From RGIG5952 sp045603485 (GTDB lineage Bacteria > Verrucomicrobiota > Kiritimatiellia > RFP12 > JAAYLN01): a stretch of 64,000 nucleotides of DNA. The notes under the pieces were generated by a model. It ran no database searches. It saw only the letters and a list, made by a program, of their open reading frames with translations, and was not told the DNA's origin. Positions 1 through 9,186 of the stretch are shown in pieces; positions within the stretch are counted from its first letter, which is position 1, and the number at the start of each line of letters is the position of its first letter. The translations under genes were made by a program, and so were the position numbers. The stretch spans positions 1 through 64,000 of the forward strand of contig JAZUMF010000095.1 in NCBI GenBank assembly GCA_045603485.1. Direction: 5' to 3'.

Positions 1-29
1 GAAAGGCGGAATCTCCGGCTGAAGCCCGC

Positions 30-58
30 TTTACAAGCCAAAACAAAACTGCTATAAT
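30..58 (+). promoter_or_regulatory. sigma70-type promoter antisense to the McrC-like gene
   Basis: TTTACA (30-35), a 17-nt spacer and TATAAT (53-58), with a TGC just before the -10 (extended -10). It points rightward into the 3' end of the McrC-like gene, which lies on the other strand, and no plus-strand gene follows. It could drive an antisense RNA; a short GCAAC/GTTGC stem lies at 101-114. The motif match is good but the function is inference. Confidence 0.45.
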
Positions 59-117
59 ACCGACAACAAGCAAGAAAGCTTCGTCAGCACAGGGCTACGC
101 AACGAGTGTTGCACTGG

Positions 118-2211
118 CTACTGGATGGCGGGCGTTATAACCGCATGATTGCGAACGCGATAAACCTTATACATAGAAGGATTATCCTTGTCGTACATCA
201 CCACAAACTTGGGCGCCCTGACTTTAACATTGCTCTTCTTGACTGCTCCGGGACGATCACCCAATCGGACATTGTAGATGTCATCTCGCTTATACTTACC
301 CTTTCGCGAAAAAATCCAATCCCAATGCGCCTGATCTGGCACACACCCAACGAGAACATACTTGTCGACGTAATTCTCAAGATAATGCCGCGTGAGTAAG
401 CTCTCTGCAACGACAGGGGTCTTCACTGGCGGCACACCTTTAACTACCTTGCTCGGATCCTCACCTAACGGACACTCCTTGATCAAAAAAGCATCCTGCA
501 GACACTCGATGACTGCTTCATTTTCAGCAATTACAGCATCCCGCCTCTTGTTCTTCGGCATAGCATCTGTATCTATCAAAGCAAGCGAATAATAAGTCGA
601 CTCCTCGTGACTGTCGCTATATGGCGCAAAGACTTTGCCCAACAGCAAGCGAAAGTTGTCTTTGATGTACCGCTCAGCGTCCACATCCGCATTAGGCGTC
701 ATCGCATAAAACTTGAACTTCTGCTGCAACATCTCCTGAATATCCTTGCGGAAACGCCTACGCATCTTCTCTTTCCAAGCCAGCTTCACAGACGCATTCG
801 CCCGCGCATACAAGGAAACGATAAAAAGAAAATTAATGTCGTAATGGGCGATAATCAACGTGTCGCGGTCAAACAGGCGATTTTCAAACTGCCGCGAAAC
901 CAATTCCGAGCCCTCACGCCGTTCGATGTTCCCCTCGTTATATTTAAGATCCTTATTCACACCCGCGCTGATGAAAAAATTCGGAACAATATTATACCCT
1001 TCCGTCACATCATCCCGCAGTTTCGGAAACTTCTCGCGATATTTCGCGTCCTTTGAGTTATCGTCCAAGAAAATATTCAAGTTCCATTGAATGACATTCC
1101 GCGCGTAAGTAAACTGCTTGGCAACAGACTCCGTCCCGATACGACTCCCCATCTTGTAATACTTACTGTCACCAATGTAATAAACGTTCCGATCCTGCTC
1201 GTCGTTATTTGTCAATCCACGATAGGAATACATGTGGTCGACAATCTTACCGTCTTCCTGATCCTTGAGTCCGTCCGGCAAGTCTTTGCGTTTATCACCA
1301 ATCAGCTCGTCAATCATCGCCTCGAAGACTATGTTGAAGTTCTTAGCCAGCAGATATTCCTTACGAGCCGTGGAAATCGAAATTCTGTGGCTCTGGTCAA
1401 AGAACGTGTAGCAAAGTTCCCAGAGTGCCAACATCTTATCAGAAAAATACTTGTACTTGATCTGCAGAAGCCGCGTCTTGCCATAGCCCGCTAAATACCG
1501 TTTGAACTTCGCCGCCGGAATCAGCTCGTAATTTAGTTCGGACAGAATCGGGAACCCATACTCGTCCTTGATATATCTCAAAATCGAATAGAAGATGCAA
1601 AAAAGCTCCTCCTCCTGGTCTATTTCCTTCTTGCGATTGACGACCGAGGCGTAGATCGGCGTCTTTCCATCAGCAAAAACCGCTTGTTTCTTGGATACGG
1701 TCTTAGTCCAGTTAATCCTGTTATACCCACTGTGCTTCAACTTCGTGACGAACACGATGAAGTCGCGATTGCGCTTCTGGAAGTCGATCAGCGACAGCAC
1801 AATGTCCAAGAACGTGTTGCAAAGCCGTTTGCGCCCTCGCCCCATCTGCGAAACATACTCATGCAGAATGACGTCGCTTTGTGGATTCTCCGCCTTGAAG
1901 ATCGACAGCGTCCGGTAAATCCACACCGCAAAACCATAGATGAAGTCACGCTCGTCTTTCGTGAACTTCTCGTTGTCGACATCAATGACATCCTCAGGCT
2001 TATACTTGCCGAAAACAAGGTCTTGCCTGTTCGCGTCCGGCTCCAAAAACACCTTCGGCAGAACAAAGACCGAATCCTTCAGCCGATCATTCCAATAATA
2101 TCCCACATATCCGATGGAGACTTTGCCGTCCACCGTCTGAAAGGCACCTTCCCACAGGACCTTATCGACCGATTCCGCCGGATACTGATACCCCTCAATG
2201 ATAATCTGCAC
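118..2211 (-). CDS. McrC/LlaJI-like restriction endonuclease subunit
   Basis: A 697-residue protein, last gene of the seven-gene minus-strand operon. A GTG start at 2211 lies 3 nt after the preceding stop, with GAGGAG about 11 nt upstream. The middle of the protein carries YYIGDSKYYK, which resembles the D-x-K half of a PD-(D/E)XK nuclease core as in McrC (DAKYK). The family normally works with a McrB-like GTPase that translocates DNA, and such a partner is encoded two genes upstream. McrC proteins are usually about 350-450 residues, so this long form fits LlaJI/BsuMI-type restriction subunits better. The nuclease assignment rests on one motif plus context; exact family uncertain. Confidence 0.6.
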   Translation of the reverse strand: MQIIIEGYQYPAESVDKVLWEGAFQTVDGKVSIGYVGYYWNDRLKDSVFVLPKVFLEPDANRQDLVFGKYKPEDVIDVDNEKFTKDERDFIYGFAVWIYRTLSIFKAENPQSDVILHEYVSQMGRGRKRLCNTFLDIVLSLIDFQKRNRDFIVFVTKLKHSGYNRINWTKTVSKKQAVFADGKTPIYASVVNRKKEIDQEEELFCIFYSILRYIKDEYGFPILSELNYELIPAAKFKRYLAGYGKTRLLQIKYKYFSDKMLALWELCYTFFDQSHRISISTARKEYLLAKNFNIVFEAMIDELIGDKRKDLPDGLKDQEDGKIVDHMYSYRGLTNNDEQDRNVYYIGDSKYYKMGSRIGTESVAKQFTYARNVIQWNLNIFLDDNSKDAKYREKFPKLRDDVTEGYNIVPNFFISAGVNKDLKYNEGNIERREGSELVSRQFENRLFDRDTLIIAHYDINFLFIVSLYARANASVKLAWKEKMRRRFRKDIQEMLQQKFKFYAMTPNADVDAERYIKDNFRLLLGKVFAPYSDSHEESTYYSLALIDTDAMPKNKRRDAVIAENEAVIECLQDAFLIKECPLGEDPSKVVKGVPPVKTPVVAESLLTRHYLENYVDKYVLVGCVPDQAHWDWIFSRKGKYKRDDIYNVRLGDRPGAVKKSNVKVRAPKFVVMYDKDNPSMYKVYRVRNHAVITPAIQ

Positions 2212-2214
2212 GGC

Positions 2215-3744
2215 TTAAGGCTCCTCGTTATCAATTATGAAATATCCGCCATTCTTAGGCGCACCACGAAATTCAACATCACCGGTAGCTTTCAATTCCT
2301 TGACATAACGCTCAACCGTCTGGACGCTTTTCCCGATAAGCAAAGCAAGCTCATTGGTCCGTCTCCCCGGATTCTTGCGAATGGCCGCGAGGAGGATTTT
2401 TACTCCCTCATTTACTCCCCCATTTACTCCCCCATTTACTCCCTCAACAGGATCGGCAATATTCAATTCACGCACCGTTTCAGCGTCAGATTTCAGGAAC
2501 ATCTCATGGATCGGCAATACAAACGTGAAGTAATCACGATGGGTATTCGTCTCTAGTATCGGCTTGGGCGATCCGTTCGTCCTGGTCGCACCGAGGATAA
2601 CCGGATACCCAGTATTGCGCGCTTCTGCAAGATCCAGCTCCTTGAGAAATTCCCCGATTCGTCGATTGCGATCACCCTTTGACACGAGACACAACCGTTT
2701 GATGTCGGCCGTCTTGATTGACCGATCCGGCCCCGGAATGCTGGTGATCGTCATTTGCTCGCGTGTGAACGTAACGACAATCGGCTCCGGCTTGCGATAT
2801 GACTTGTGATAAACCGCATTGACCAAGGCCTCTTCGACCGCATCATACGGATAGTTCCAATGGCGTTCAGCCTCCGCCCGTCCCGAAACCTTGAAAACCT
2901 TCTCCTTAAGAACATAGTTTTTGATGTAATCCAGCGCAGACCGAAGCTGAATGTGAAGCGGGCCCTTGAAATACTTCTCCGACATCCCCTGTCCCGTCGG
3001 ATCTGGCTTATCCACAACCTCGATCCACGCATATCGAAAGAAGTTCTCCGGATGCGGATTAAAAAAGAGAAGTCCGACATTGAGCGGCTTAGGCATCTCC
3101 TCTGCACCCGCTACAATGCGCAAGCGCCGTCCCAACTCCAGCGGCGTCATCTCCTCTGCCGCCGGATAGAGTTCGCTTCCAACTTCACGCAGATAATCAG
3201 CCATTAGATTGATCTTGAGATCAGCAACATCCGCCTGCATGTTCGGACGATCATCGAACGGCACATCGCCCGCCAAATCAAAAAGCTCTTTCTCGATCAA
3301 ACGTGACGCCTTGACCGTGCTTGCCATCTTCCGGACATAATAAGCCCGCGGCACTTTGCCCTTTTTCAGAATTCGTTCGGGACAGGAATACGGACGCTCA
3401 CATCCACCCGGGGCCCAGATAATCAGCAACATCTTTCCTTGATACTCGACAGGTTCGACAACGGGCAAATAAAGCGGCTCTATCAAATGACAAACACCAA
3501 GCAACTCCTTCTGAATGCGGTCAATCGATCCCTCCGACAAACCCTTTACCGGAAAGACCGGCTTGCCGTTCTTCTCCTCCACGCCCAGAATCACATATCC
3601 GCCGCCCCAGTTGTCAAGGTCATTGGCAAATGCACAAAGCGTATGCAGAACCTTTTCAGGGTTCCACCCCTCCTTGTACTCAATGCGAGCCCATTCCACC
3701 TTGCGGTGATTAATCAAGTCATCTATGTTGACAGGGAGTGCCAT
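2215..3744 (-). CDS. AlbA_2 (Schlafen-like) ATP-binding transcriptional regulator
   Basis: A 509-residue protein. Residues about 15-130 match the AlbA_2/divergent AAA-4 fold (EYKEGWNPEK, then GGGYVILGVEEKNG). The middle part (NYPYDAVEEALVNAVYHKSY) resembles the HATPase_c_4 region of RecG-like regulators. The C-terminus is a winged helix (RTNELALLIGKSVQTVERYVKEL). The wHTH is preceded by a low-complexity linker, GVNGGVNGGVNEGV. Good ribosome-binding site GAGGAA before the ATG. It lies 31 nt after the McrB-like gene and 3 nt before the McrC-like gene, splitting a pair that is normally adjacent. Likely role: regulation or nucleic-acid sensing for the restriction operon (inference). Confidence 0.75.
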   Translation of the reverse strand: MALPVNIDDLINHRKVEWARIEYKEGWNPEKVLHTLCAFANDLDNWGGGYVILGVEEKNGKPVFPVKGLSEGSIDRIQKELLGVCHLIEPLYLPVVEPVEYQGKMLLIIWAPGGCERPYSCPERILKKGKVPRAYYVRKMASTVKASRLIEKELFDLAGDVPFDDRPNMQADVADLKINLMADYLREVGSELYPAAEEMTPLELGRRLRIVAGAEEMPKPLNVGLLFFNPHPENFFRYAWIEVVDKPDPTGQGMSEKYFKGPLHIQLRSALDYIKNYVLKEKVFKVSGRAEAERHWNYPYDAVEEALVNAVYHKSYRKPEPIVVTFTREQMTITSIPGPDRSIKTADIKRLCLVSKGDRNRRIGEFLKELDLAEARNTGYPVILGATRTNGSPKPILETNTHRDYFTFVLPIHEMFLKSDAETVRELNIADPVEGVNGGVNGGVNEGVKILLAAIRKNPGRRTNELALLIGKSVQTVERYVKELKATGDVEFRGAPKNGGYFIIDNEEP

Positions 3745-3775
3745 AAGTCATTCCTCTCGTGTCATTATATCACAA

Positions 3776-5764
3776 TCAGGCCTCGCCATCTGCTGCAGGC
3801 CCCGCCTCAAACTCGCCCGGAGCGGTTTCCGATTGCGGCACCAATGTTGTCAGGAATTTCTTCAACACCTCCTCATTGACATCCCCATCCTCCTTGAAGA
3901 AATCCTGAAATGCCAACACGTCAACCTCGCCGCCCTCGCGCGTAATCTTGAACGCATCGCCATCAAGTTCACAATCCTTGAACACGTCGTTCCACAGATA
4001 GAACGCAACCTTGTTGACGAACATCTCCGCGTCGATCACAGAATCCTTAGCTTTCACAAAGAAGTATCCCATCTGCTTATCCGCCGAATTGGTAACACTC
4101 TTCACAATCTTATTGATCGCAACCAAGAACTTCCACCAATCCACTTCGCAATCGCCGAACTTAATCTTCCACCCTTTCCCCGCATCCTTAATCGGAACAT
4201 ATTCCCAATCCCACCGACGCTTAAATGCACTGTCCATCGGAAAGAGAGACTGGTCAGACGTATTCATCGTCGCCCAAATACAAAGGTTGGGCGGAAGGAC
4301 AAGCTTTTTACCCATCTTGATATCAGCCGCGGTAGCAATTACCTTCTCCCCAGATTCGGTCTGCTTCTTAATGTCCTCAGAAAGCGAAATATCTACAAGC
4401 TTGTAGTTCTTATCCGTTTCGAGGAACTTCTGGATATCGTCATCAGGAGAAATCGCATACGAGGAGAATCCGTTATCCGCTCGATCTAGCAGTTGGAACA
4501 AATCACCAAAGATTTGTGCGCAATTGCCACGATTGATTTCTTCAATGACAAGATAATAGATTTTGTCGTCACCTTGCAGATCTGCGTTCGCATATCGCCT
4601 CCAAGCTTCCACGTATGCCTTCATAAAGGCCTGCGGGACAAAAGAATAAACGATAGTCTTTTCCTTCGCTTCAATCTTGTGCGTCGTGCCTGTCGCATCG
4701 AGTCCATATCGTTCCTGTTCTCCCATCGTTGGTTTATACGCACCGACAAACGCCGCGTAATCCGTATCGGGATGGAATGTCACGCGAATGGAGTTGCTTT
4801 CATTCGTACACTCATCAATCTTATGCGATTTACCTGTGCCAGGAGCACCATAGACGATGAGTTGAAGTGGCGCATTTATTGACAGATTTTGTGTAATAAC
4901 TTTCTTAGGTTCAGTCTCTTGATAAAAGATTGTTCTCTTGGGAATTAACGAAAGCGTAGTCTTAACCATATCCGCATATGCAGCAAAACCATTTACATTT
5001 GATTTCAGCTTAAACCCTTCACTTGTATCTTGTATGTATGGGTGCATTCCCTCTTTGATATACGATTTCAGAATTCTGAATGGACCAACAGGTTCGTGTG
5101 CATCAGTGCTGACTACCGTATTATCAGGATCGCTCAAACCTTGATACACGCCTTCTTGCTGAAAGAAAAGTTCGCCATTTGCTGTTCGCATTTTAAATTG
5201 ACATTCTTCTGTAAAGGGAAGAAGGATATTTTTCAATCTTTCCGAAATAACATTTTCGTCTTCACCTTTTAACCAACTTGCTATGAATTTACTTTGGGTA
5301 GAATCATCGTATGACAGAATATTTTCACTAACTAGTTTTATATTTGTCGAAAAGTGAAGCCTTTTAGCATACCTATTCCCTCCTGTACGTTCTGTAGAAT
5401 CAGATAGGGATGTATTAACAAAATTGACGCCTGCAATTTTAAGGAAAAGTTCTAACCCCACTTGCAAATGCTCAATTTGAGCTGTATACAATGGAGATTT
5501 CGACACTAACTCCTTTATATCATTTATAGAAGGATAACTATTTTCCAGCCAAGATGCAAAATCATCTCCTATCTCTAAAGCTGTCTTCCCGGAGATTTGC
5601 ACCTCCTTGCAATAATTCTTTTCTCCTGATTGGTTAGAATAAAATTTGTAAAATAGGAAAATTGACGAAACCAATTCTCTCCACTTATTTAAGGATGATT
5701 TTATGCCTTGCCGCAAATTTAGCTCTGGACGATCCTGAATCTCTCTAGGTAGGACTTTACTCAT
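3776..5764 (-). CDS. McrB-like AAA+ GTPase of a restriction system
   Basis: A 662-residue protein. The N-terminal half has no recognised motif and probably holds the DNA-recognition domain. The C-terminal half is a McrB-type AAA+ module: Walker A YGAPGTGKSHK, Walker B/sensor VIEEINRGNCAQIFGDL, and MNTSDQSLFPMDSAFKRRWDW matching the NxxD guanine-specificity region and arginine finger. McrB proteins form hexamers that hydrolyse GTP and move DNA for the McrC nuclease. The start overlaps the upstream methyltransferase stop by 4 nt (ATGA) and has a GGAG ribosome-binding site. Association with two methyltransferases suggests a LlaJI/BsuMI-like modification-dependent arrangement rather than classical McrBC, which has none. 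Confidence 0.88.
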   Translation of the reverse strand: MSKVLPREIQDRPELNLRQGIKSSLNKWRELVSSIFLFYKFYSNQSGEKNYCKEVQISGKTALEIGDDFASWLENSYPSINDIKELVSKSPLYTAQIEHLQVGLELFLKIAGVNFVNTSLSDSTERTGGNRYAKRLHFSTNIKLVSENILSYDDSTQSKFIASWLKGEDENVISERLKNILLPFTEECQFKMRTANGELFFQQEGVYQGLSDPDNTVVSTDAHEPVGPFRILKSYIKEGMHPYIQDTSEGFKLKSNVNGFAAYADMVKTTLSLIPKRTIFYQETEPKKVITQNLSINAPLQLIVYGAPGTGKSHKIDECTNESNSIRVTFHPDTDYAAFVGAYKPTMGEQERYGLDATGTTHKIEAKEKTIVYSFVPQAFMKAYVEAWRRYANADLQGDDKIYYLVIEEINRGNCAQIFGDLFQLLDRADNGFSSYAISPDDDIQKFLETDKNYKLVDISLSEDIKKQTESGEKVIATAADIKMGKKLVLPPNLCIWATMNTSDQSLFPMDSAFKRRWDWEYVPIKDAGKGWKIKFGDCEVDWWKFLVAINKIVKSVTNSADKQMGYFFVKAKDSVIDAEMFVNKVAFYLWNDVFKDCELDGDAFKITREGGEVDVLAFQDFFKEDGDVNEEVLKKFLTTLVPQSETAPGEFEAGPAADGEA

Positions 5765-6819
5765 TTCGTTTCTCCTTCCGCTTGCAGAATTGATTTTGCA
5801 ATATTATATGCAAATATGGGAGGGACAGCATTCCCCACTTGTTTCATTTGAGATGTTTTTGTTCCGTAGAAAACAAAACTATCAGGGAACGATTGTATCC
5901 TAGCAGCTTCACGTACAGTTATACAACGATTTTGTGTAGGATGAGTAAACCGCCCTGATGATGGCGTATCAAATCTTGTTGTAATTGTCGCCGCAATATC
6001 ATCTTCAATCAAACGACACCATGTTCCACTATAAATCGACTTTGTACGATGCTCTGGCGGCAGAACCTCTTTACCCATCCCTTTGGGAATCATCTTCATT
6101 CTTGTGATCGCAATGTTAGAGTGTGCGGTCGCTTGATGATTCTGAACACCTCCAGACATCCCCTTGCGCATCATGCGCTGATATTCATTTACTGGAGATG
6201 ACTGATAAGGAGAAAAATCAACTCCTTCTCCTGATGCAAGAGGTTTCATATCTGATATCGCATCATTTACTGTCACCCGCTTTCCTGATGGTTTGGGGAA
6301 TGCAACAGTATTTCTTTGTAACTGCCCTATGAAAACTGCTCTCCGACGTTGCTGTGGAACCCCGAACTCTGACACATCAAACACATCTGCCTTTACATCA
6401 TATCCAAGAAGCGAAAATGCCGCAATAATTTCATTTTTAAAATATCCATTCGCAGTACTAATGATGTTAGGAACATTCTCTATCACAAAGAATTTAGGAC
6501 GAAAGACCTCAACAAAGCGGACATACTGTCGAAACAAAAAATTTCGATCGTCATTAACACTAAGACGCTTCCCTTTTTGAGAAAACCCTTGACATGGAGG
6601 TCCCCCAACAATTACATCTACCCGACCATGTTTTTTCAGAAGTTCATTTGGATCTAACGTACTTATGTCCGCATTGTACATTGTTGTTCCAGTATGATTC
6701 TTCTCATACGCATCGGCTATACTTTTATCAAATTCCACAGCAAAAGATACATCAAATCCAGCTTGCTCAAACCCAAGCGAAAGACCTCCGACTCCAGCAA
6801 ATAAATCCGCCACCTTCAT
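5761..6819 (-). CDS. dcm: DNA (cytosine-5-)-methyltransferase
   Basis: A 352-residue protein with the ordered C5-MTase motifs: I (FAGVGGLSLGFEQAGF, SAM binding), IV with the catalytic Cys (GGPPCQGFSQKGKR), VI (ENVPN), VIII (QQRRRAVFIGQ) and X (QVGNAVPP). Length is normal for a type II enzyme. ATGA overlaps with both neighbours show translational coupling. It would protect host DNA from the co-encoded McrB/McrC-like nuclease. The target site cannot be read from sequence. Confidence 0.95.
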   Translation of the reverse strand: MKVADLFAGVGGLSLGFEQAGFDVSFAVEFDKSIADAYEKNHTGTTMYNADISTLDPNELLKKHGRVDVIVGGPPCQGFSQKGKRLSVNDDRNFLFRQYVRFVEVFRPKFFVIENVPNIISTANGYFKNEIIAAFSLLGYDVKADVFDVSEFGVPQQRRRAVFIGQLQRNTVAFPKPSGKRVTVNDAISDMKPLASGEGVDFSPYQSSPVNEYQRMMRKGMSGGVQNHQATAHSNIAITRMKMIPKGMGKEVLPPEHRTKSIYSGTWCRLIEDDIAATITTRFDTPSSGRFTHPTQNRCITVREAARIQSFPDSFVFYGTKTSQMKQVGNAVPPIFAYNIAKSILQAEGETK

Positions 6820-7565
6820 TTTACATCAATCCTCTGTTTTGCTATTGAAAAATACTCTTGCGACAATTCAATTCCAATAAACTTCCGATTCAACTGTGAT
6901 GCAGCGACACCAGAAGAACCGCTTCCCATAAACGGATCCAATACAACATCATTTTCGTTCGTAAGGAGATTTATAAAATGCTTCATAAGTCCGATTGGTT
7001 TTTGTGTCGGATGCTTTCCGCACTTTTTCTCAGACAAAGGGACAACAGATGTTTCAACAAAATCATGTTCCACGCGGCCGTCATTATTAAATACGCCTGT
7101 TGATGCCCCATAAATAAAATACACCCAAGCCTCCGTTGAATTTACAAACTGAAGATTCATATTACGCGGAATAGGATTCGTCTTGTGCCAAATACCCGTG
7201 GTTTTATAATAAAACCCATGTTTAACAGCAATTTCTATAATAGATTGAGCTTTGATTAATGACATAAATATAATTGCTGATCCACGCTTCTTCATAATTC
7301 GAGAAGCCTCGCTAAAGAAATCATCCATCTTTGCAATCCACTCTGCAACAGATAATTGATCCCAAGCAGACATAGCAAAATGATTCTCTCGTAATTTTCC
7401 CATATTTGTACCTCGACTTTTCATAAAAAGACCGAGGTTATACGGTGGATCTGTCAAAAGTAAATCAACACTATCATTTGAAATTACTTTCATTTTGTCA
7501 ATACAATCACCCCTCATAAGAGCAATTGACTTTTTCTCAAACAAATTATGACTTTTCCTATTCAT
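6816..7565 (-). CDS. DNA methyltransferase, DPPY type (beta-class order)
   Basis: A 249-residue enzyme using the ATG at 7565, chosen because AAAAGGA lies 5-6 nt upstream; an in-frame ATG at 7592 has no ribosome-binding site and would overlap the preceding gene. The catalytic motif LLTDPPYNLG is near the N-terminus and the SAM-binding motif DPFMGSGSSGVAA near the C-terminus, the order seen in beta-class N6-adenine/N4-cytosine methyltransferases. DPPY favours N6-adenine. The operon therefore carries two chemically different modification activities, possibly one per strand of an asymmetric site or for two targets. Confidence 0.92.
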   Translation of the reverse strand: MNRKSHNLFEKKSIALMRGDCIDKMKVISNDSVDLLLTDPPYNLGLFMKSRGTNMGKLRENHFAMSAWDQLSVAEWIAKMDDFFSEASRIMKKRGSAIIFMSLIKAQSIIEIAVKHGFYYKTTGIWHKTNPIPRNMNLQFVNSTEAWVYFIYGASTGVFNNDGRVEHDFVETSVVPLSEKKCGKHPTQKPIGLMKHFINLLTNENDVVLDPFMGSGSSGVAASQLNRKFIGIELSQEYFSIAKQRIDVK

Positions 7566-7578
7566 AAAAATCCTTTTG

Positions 7579-9186
7579 TCATTTCGTTTCATAGTTTACA
7601 CGTATTTCTGGAATCATACCAGCCAATCGTGCCTTCTTTTTCCAATTGTCAATTCTGATCTTAAGTAACAGCATACCAAGAGAATCCCAATCTAGTCGCT
7701 CATCTTTAATAGGCAAACGATCCCTTCGCGATAAAATTAACCACAATACGACTTTTTGTGGCTTATCTTTTTTCGGCAGCTCCTGATTCACATAGAAATC
7801 AATTGCAGCCTCTGACTGAGTAACCACATACGATAAATCAGATGAAGAATTCCCTCTCTTAACAGAATAAATTACCCCATCCTTTCTCAAATCACAAATC
7901 TCAATCGTTTCTCCGCGCACATCAGCCATCTTTCTATCACACAGTTCATACCCTTCATTCTCTCGCATCAAATTAAAAGCATATTCTTTATAATAGCGGT
8001 TACAAATAGCACCGCGCCGTTTATCTTCCGATAATCCCTTGTATTTTTCATCATCCTTATGCTCCTTATTTTTCTCATCCCAAAATTTCTCAAGCTGGTC
8101 CCTACTTAAGTCAAAACAATTTTCATAAGTCACTCTGATATCGTCAAGAGACTCTTTCAGGCATTGACAAAAATCCACATTAAACCGGTACCATTTACCA
8201 CATACAAGGAGTGCATTATTATCTTCATTCAAATAATCAATAAAATCACGAATAGATTTAGTGACCGAACTATTACCATTCAATAAAAAGCGAACCCGCG
8301 TCTTTAACATAGTTTCAACATCATCAATTCCATTCTCAGAAAAAAATGTCCTAAGTTCATTGATATCTAATGAAGTCACTAGTTTTGATTGCCGCTCACA
8401 CAATAACTCAAAAGAATCTGCTCGCAAAAACACTTCCTCGACACCACTAATATCAAACTCAGATATTGTTACCGTAGAATCCTCTTTGGGGAAATCTTTT
8501 TTCAGACACTCTTCAAGCACATCAATTTCTTCTTGCTTGTTCACTAAATTACAAACTGGAATCCTAGTTAATTTCGCACTGACCAAAACCTGCTCAACAT
8601 ATTTAATAAGTTCAATCAAACTATCAAATGAATCTTCTTTCAAAGTTACTTTTATAGACGAACCAACCTCAATGACACTCTTTGCGATTCCACTGTGTGC
8701 CTTCAAATCGATATCTAACTTTAGCTTAGTATAAGATTCACCACTATTAATCTCCAAGTGATCAAAATTCTTAAACGAACTAATGGTTTTATTGCGTTTT
8801 GAATTATTGTTAATCGTTGACGTAAGCTTTGTTTTCCGTACCACAACTCGACACGCAAAATCAAAACCAAAATCACGGTCACAATATGAATCAATAAGAA
8901 AATGGGCTCCACCAAATGAAATCGCATAGGTTCGACCTGCTGTGCCACACCTCTGAACAACCATAATCCCTTTGGGCATCTTGGCCATCTTTCCAGCTGG
9001 CTGCCCAAAGAGAGTAAATGCCCAGCCCCAATTCACATCTTGTTTTTCGTTGGGCTCTTGCCACAAAAGCTTAAATGCAAATCCGTTTACAATCGATTTG
9101 GCAATAGTCGTATACTGACCTTCAATAAACTTAATGAAAGCAGACTCTCTCGTTTCTTGTATTCTAAATAAATTCACTTGACTCAT
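7579..9186 (-). CDS. DUF6119/TIGR04141-type sporadically distributed protein
   Basis: A 535-residue protein. Its first 130 residues (RCGTAGRTYAISFGGAHFL, then DRDFGFDFACRV) match my memory of the TIGR04141/DUF6119 family: a 'gives its name as sporadic' group found near restriction genes, with a conserved segment where a G-rich strand precedes an ERDFGLR-like motif. A C-terminal stretch (KDGVIYSVKRGNSSSDLSYVVTQSEAAIDF) is also typical. The biochemical role is not known to me. The start shares one base with the yhcG stop (TAATG) and the stop is 13 nt before the next start, so it is a core operon member. Confidence 0.7.
   Translation of the reverse strand: MSQVNLFRIQETRESAFIKFIEGQYTTIAKSIVNGFAFKLLWQEPNEKQDVNWGWAFTLFGQPAGKMAKMPKGIMVVQRCGTAGRTYAISFGGAHFLIDSYCDRDFGFDFACRVVVRKTKLTSTINNNSKRNKTISSFKNFDHLEINSGESYTKLKLDIDLKAHSGIAKSVIEVGSSIKVTLKEDSFDSLIELIKYVEQVLVSAKLTRIPVCNLVNKQEEIDVLEECLKKDFPKEDSTVTISEFDISGVEEVFLRADSFELLCERQSKLVTSLDINELRTFFSENGIDDVETMLKTRVRFLLNGNSSVTKSIRDFIDYLNEDNNALLVCGKWYRFNVDFCQCLKESLDDIRVTYENCFDLSRDQLEKFWDEKNKEHKDDEKYKGLSEDKRRGAICNRYYKEYAFNLMRENEGYELCDRKMADVRGETIEICDLRKDGVIYSVKRGNSSSDLSYVVTQSEAAIDFYVNQELPKKDKPQKVVLWLILSRRDRLPIKDERLDWDSLGMLLLKIRIDNWKKKARLAGMIPEIRVNYETK

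Noticed and set aside
1684..2556. Plus-strand open frame of 290 codons
   Set aside because: Antisense shadow of the McrC-like and AlbA_2 genes, which have clear motifs on the minus strand.
3776..7565. Type I or type III restriction system
   Set aside because: No HsdR/HsdS or Res helicase; the NTPase is McrB-type and both methyltransferases are single-chain types.
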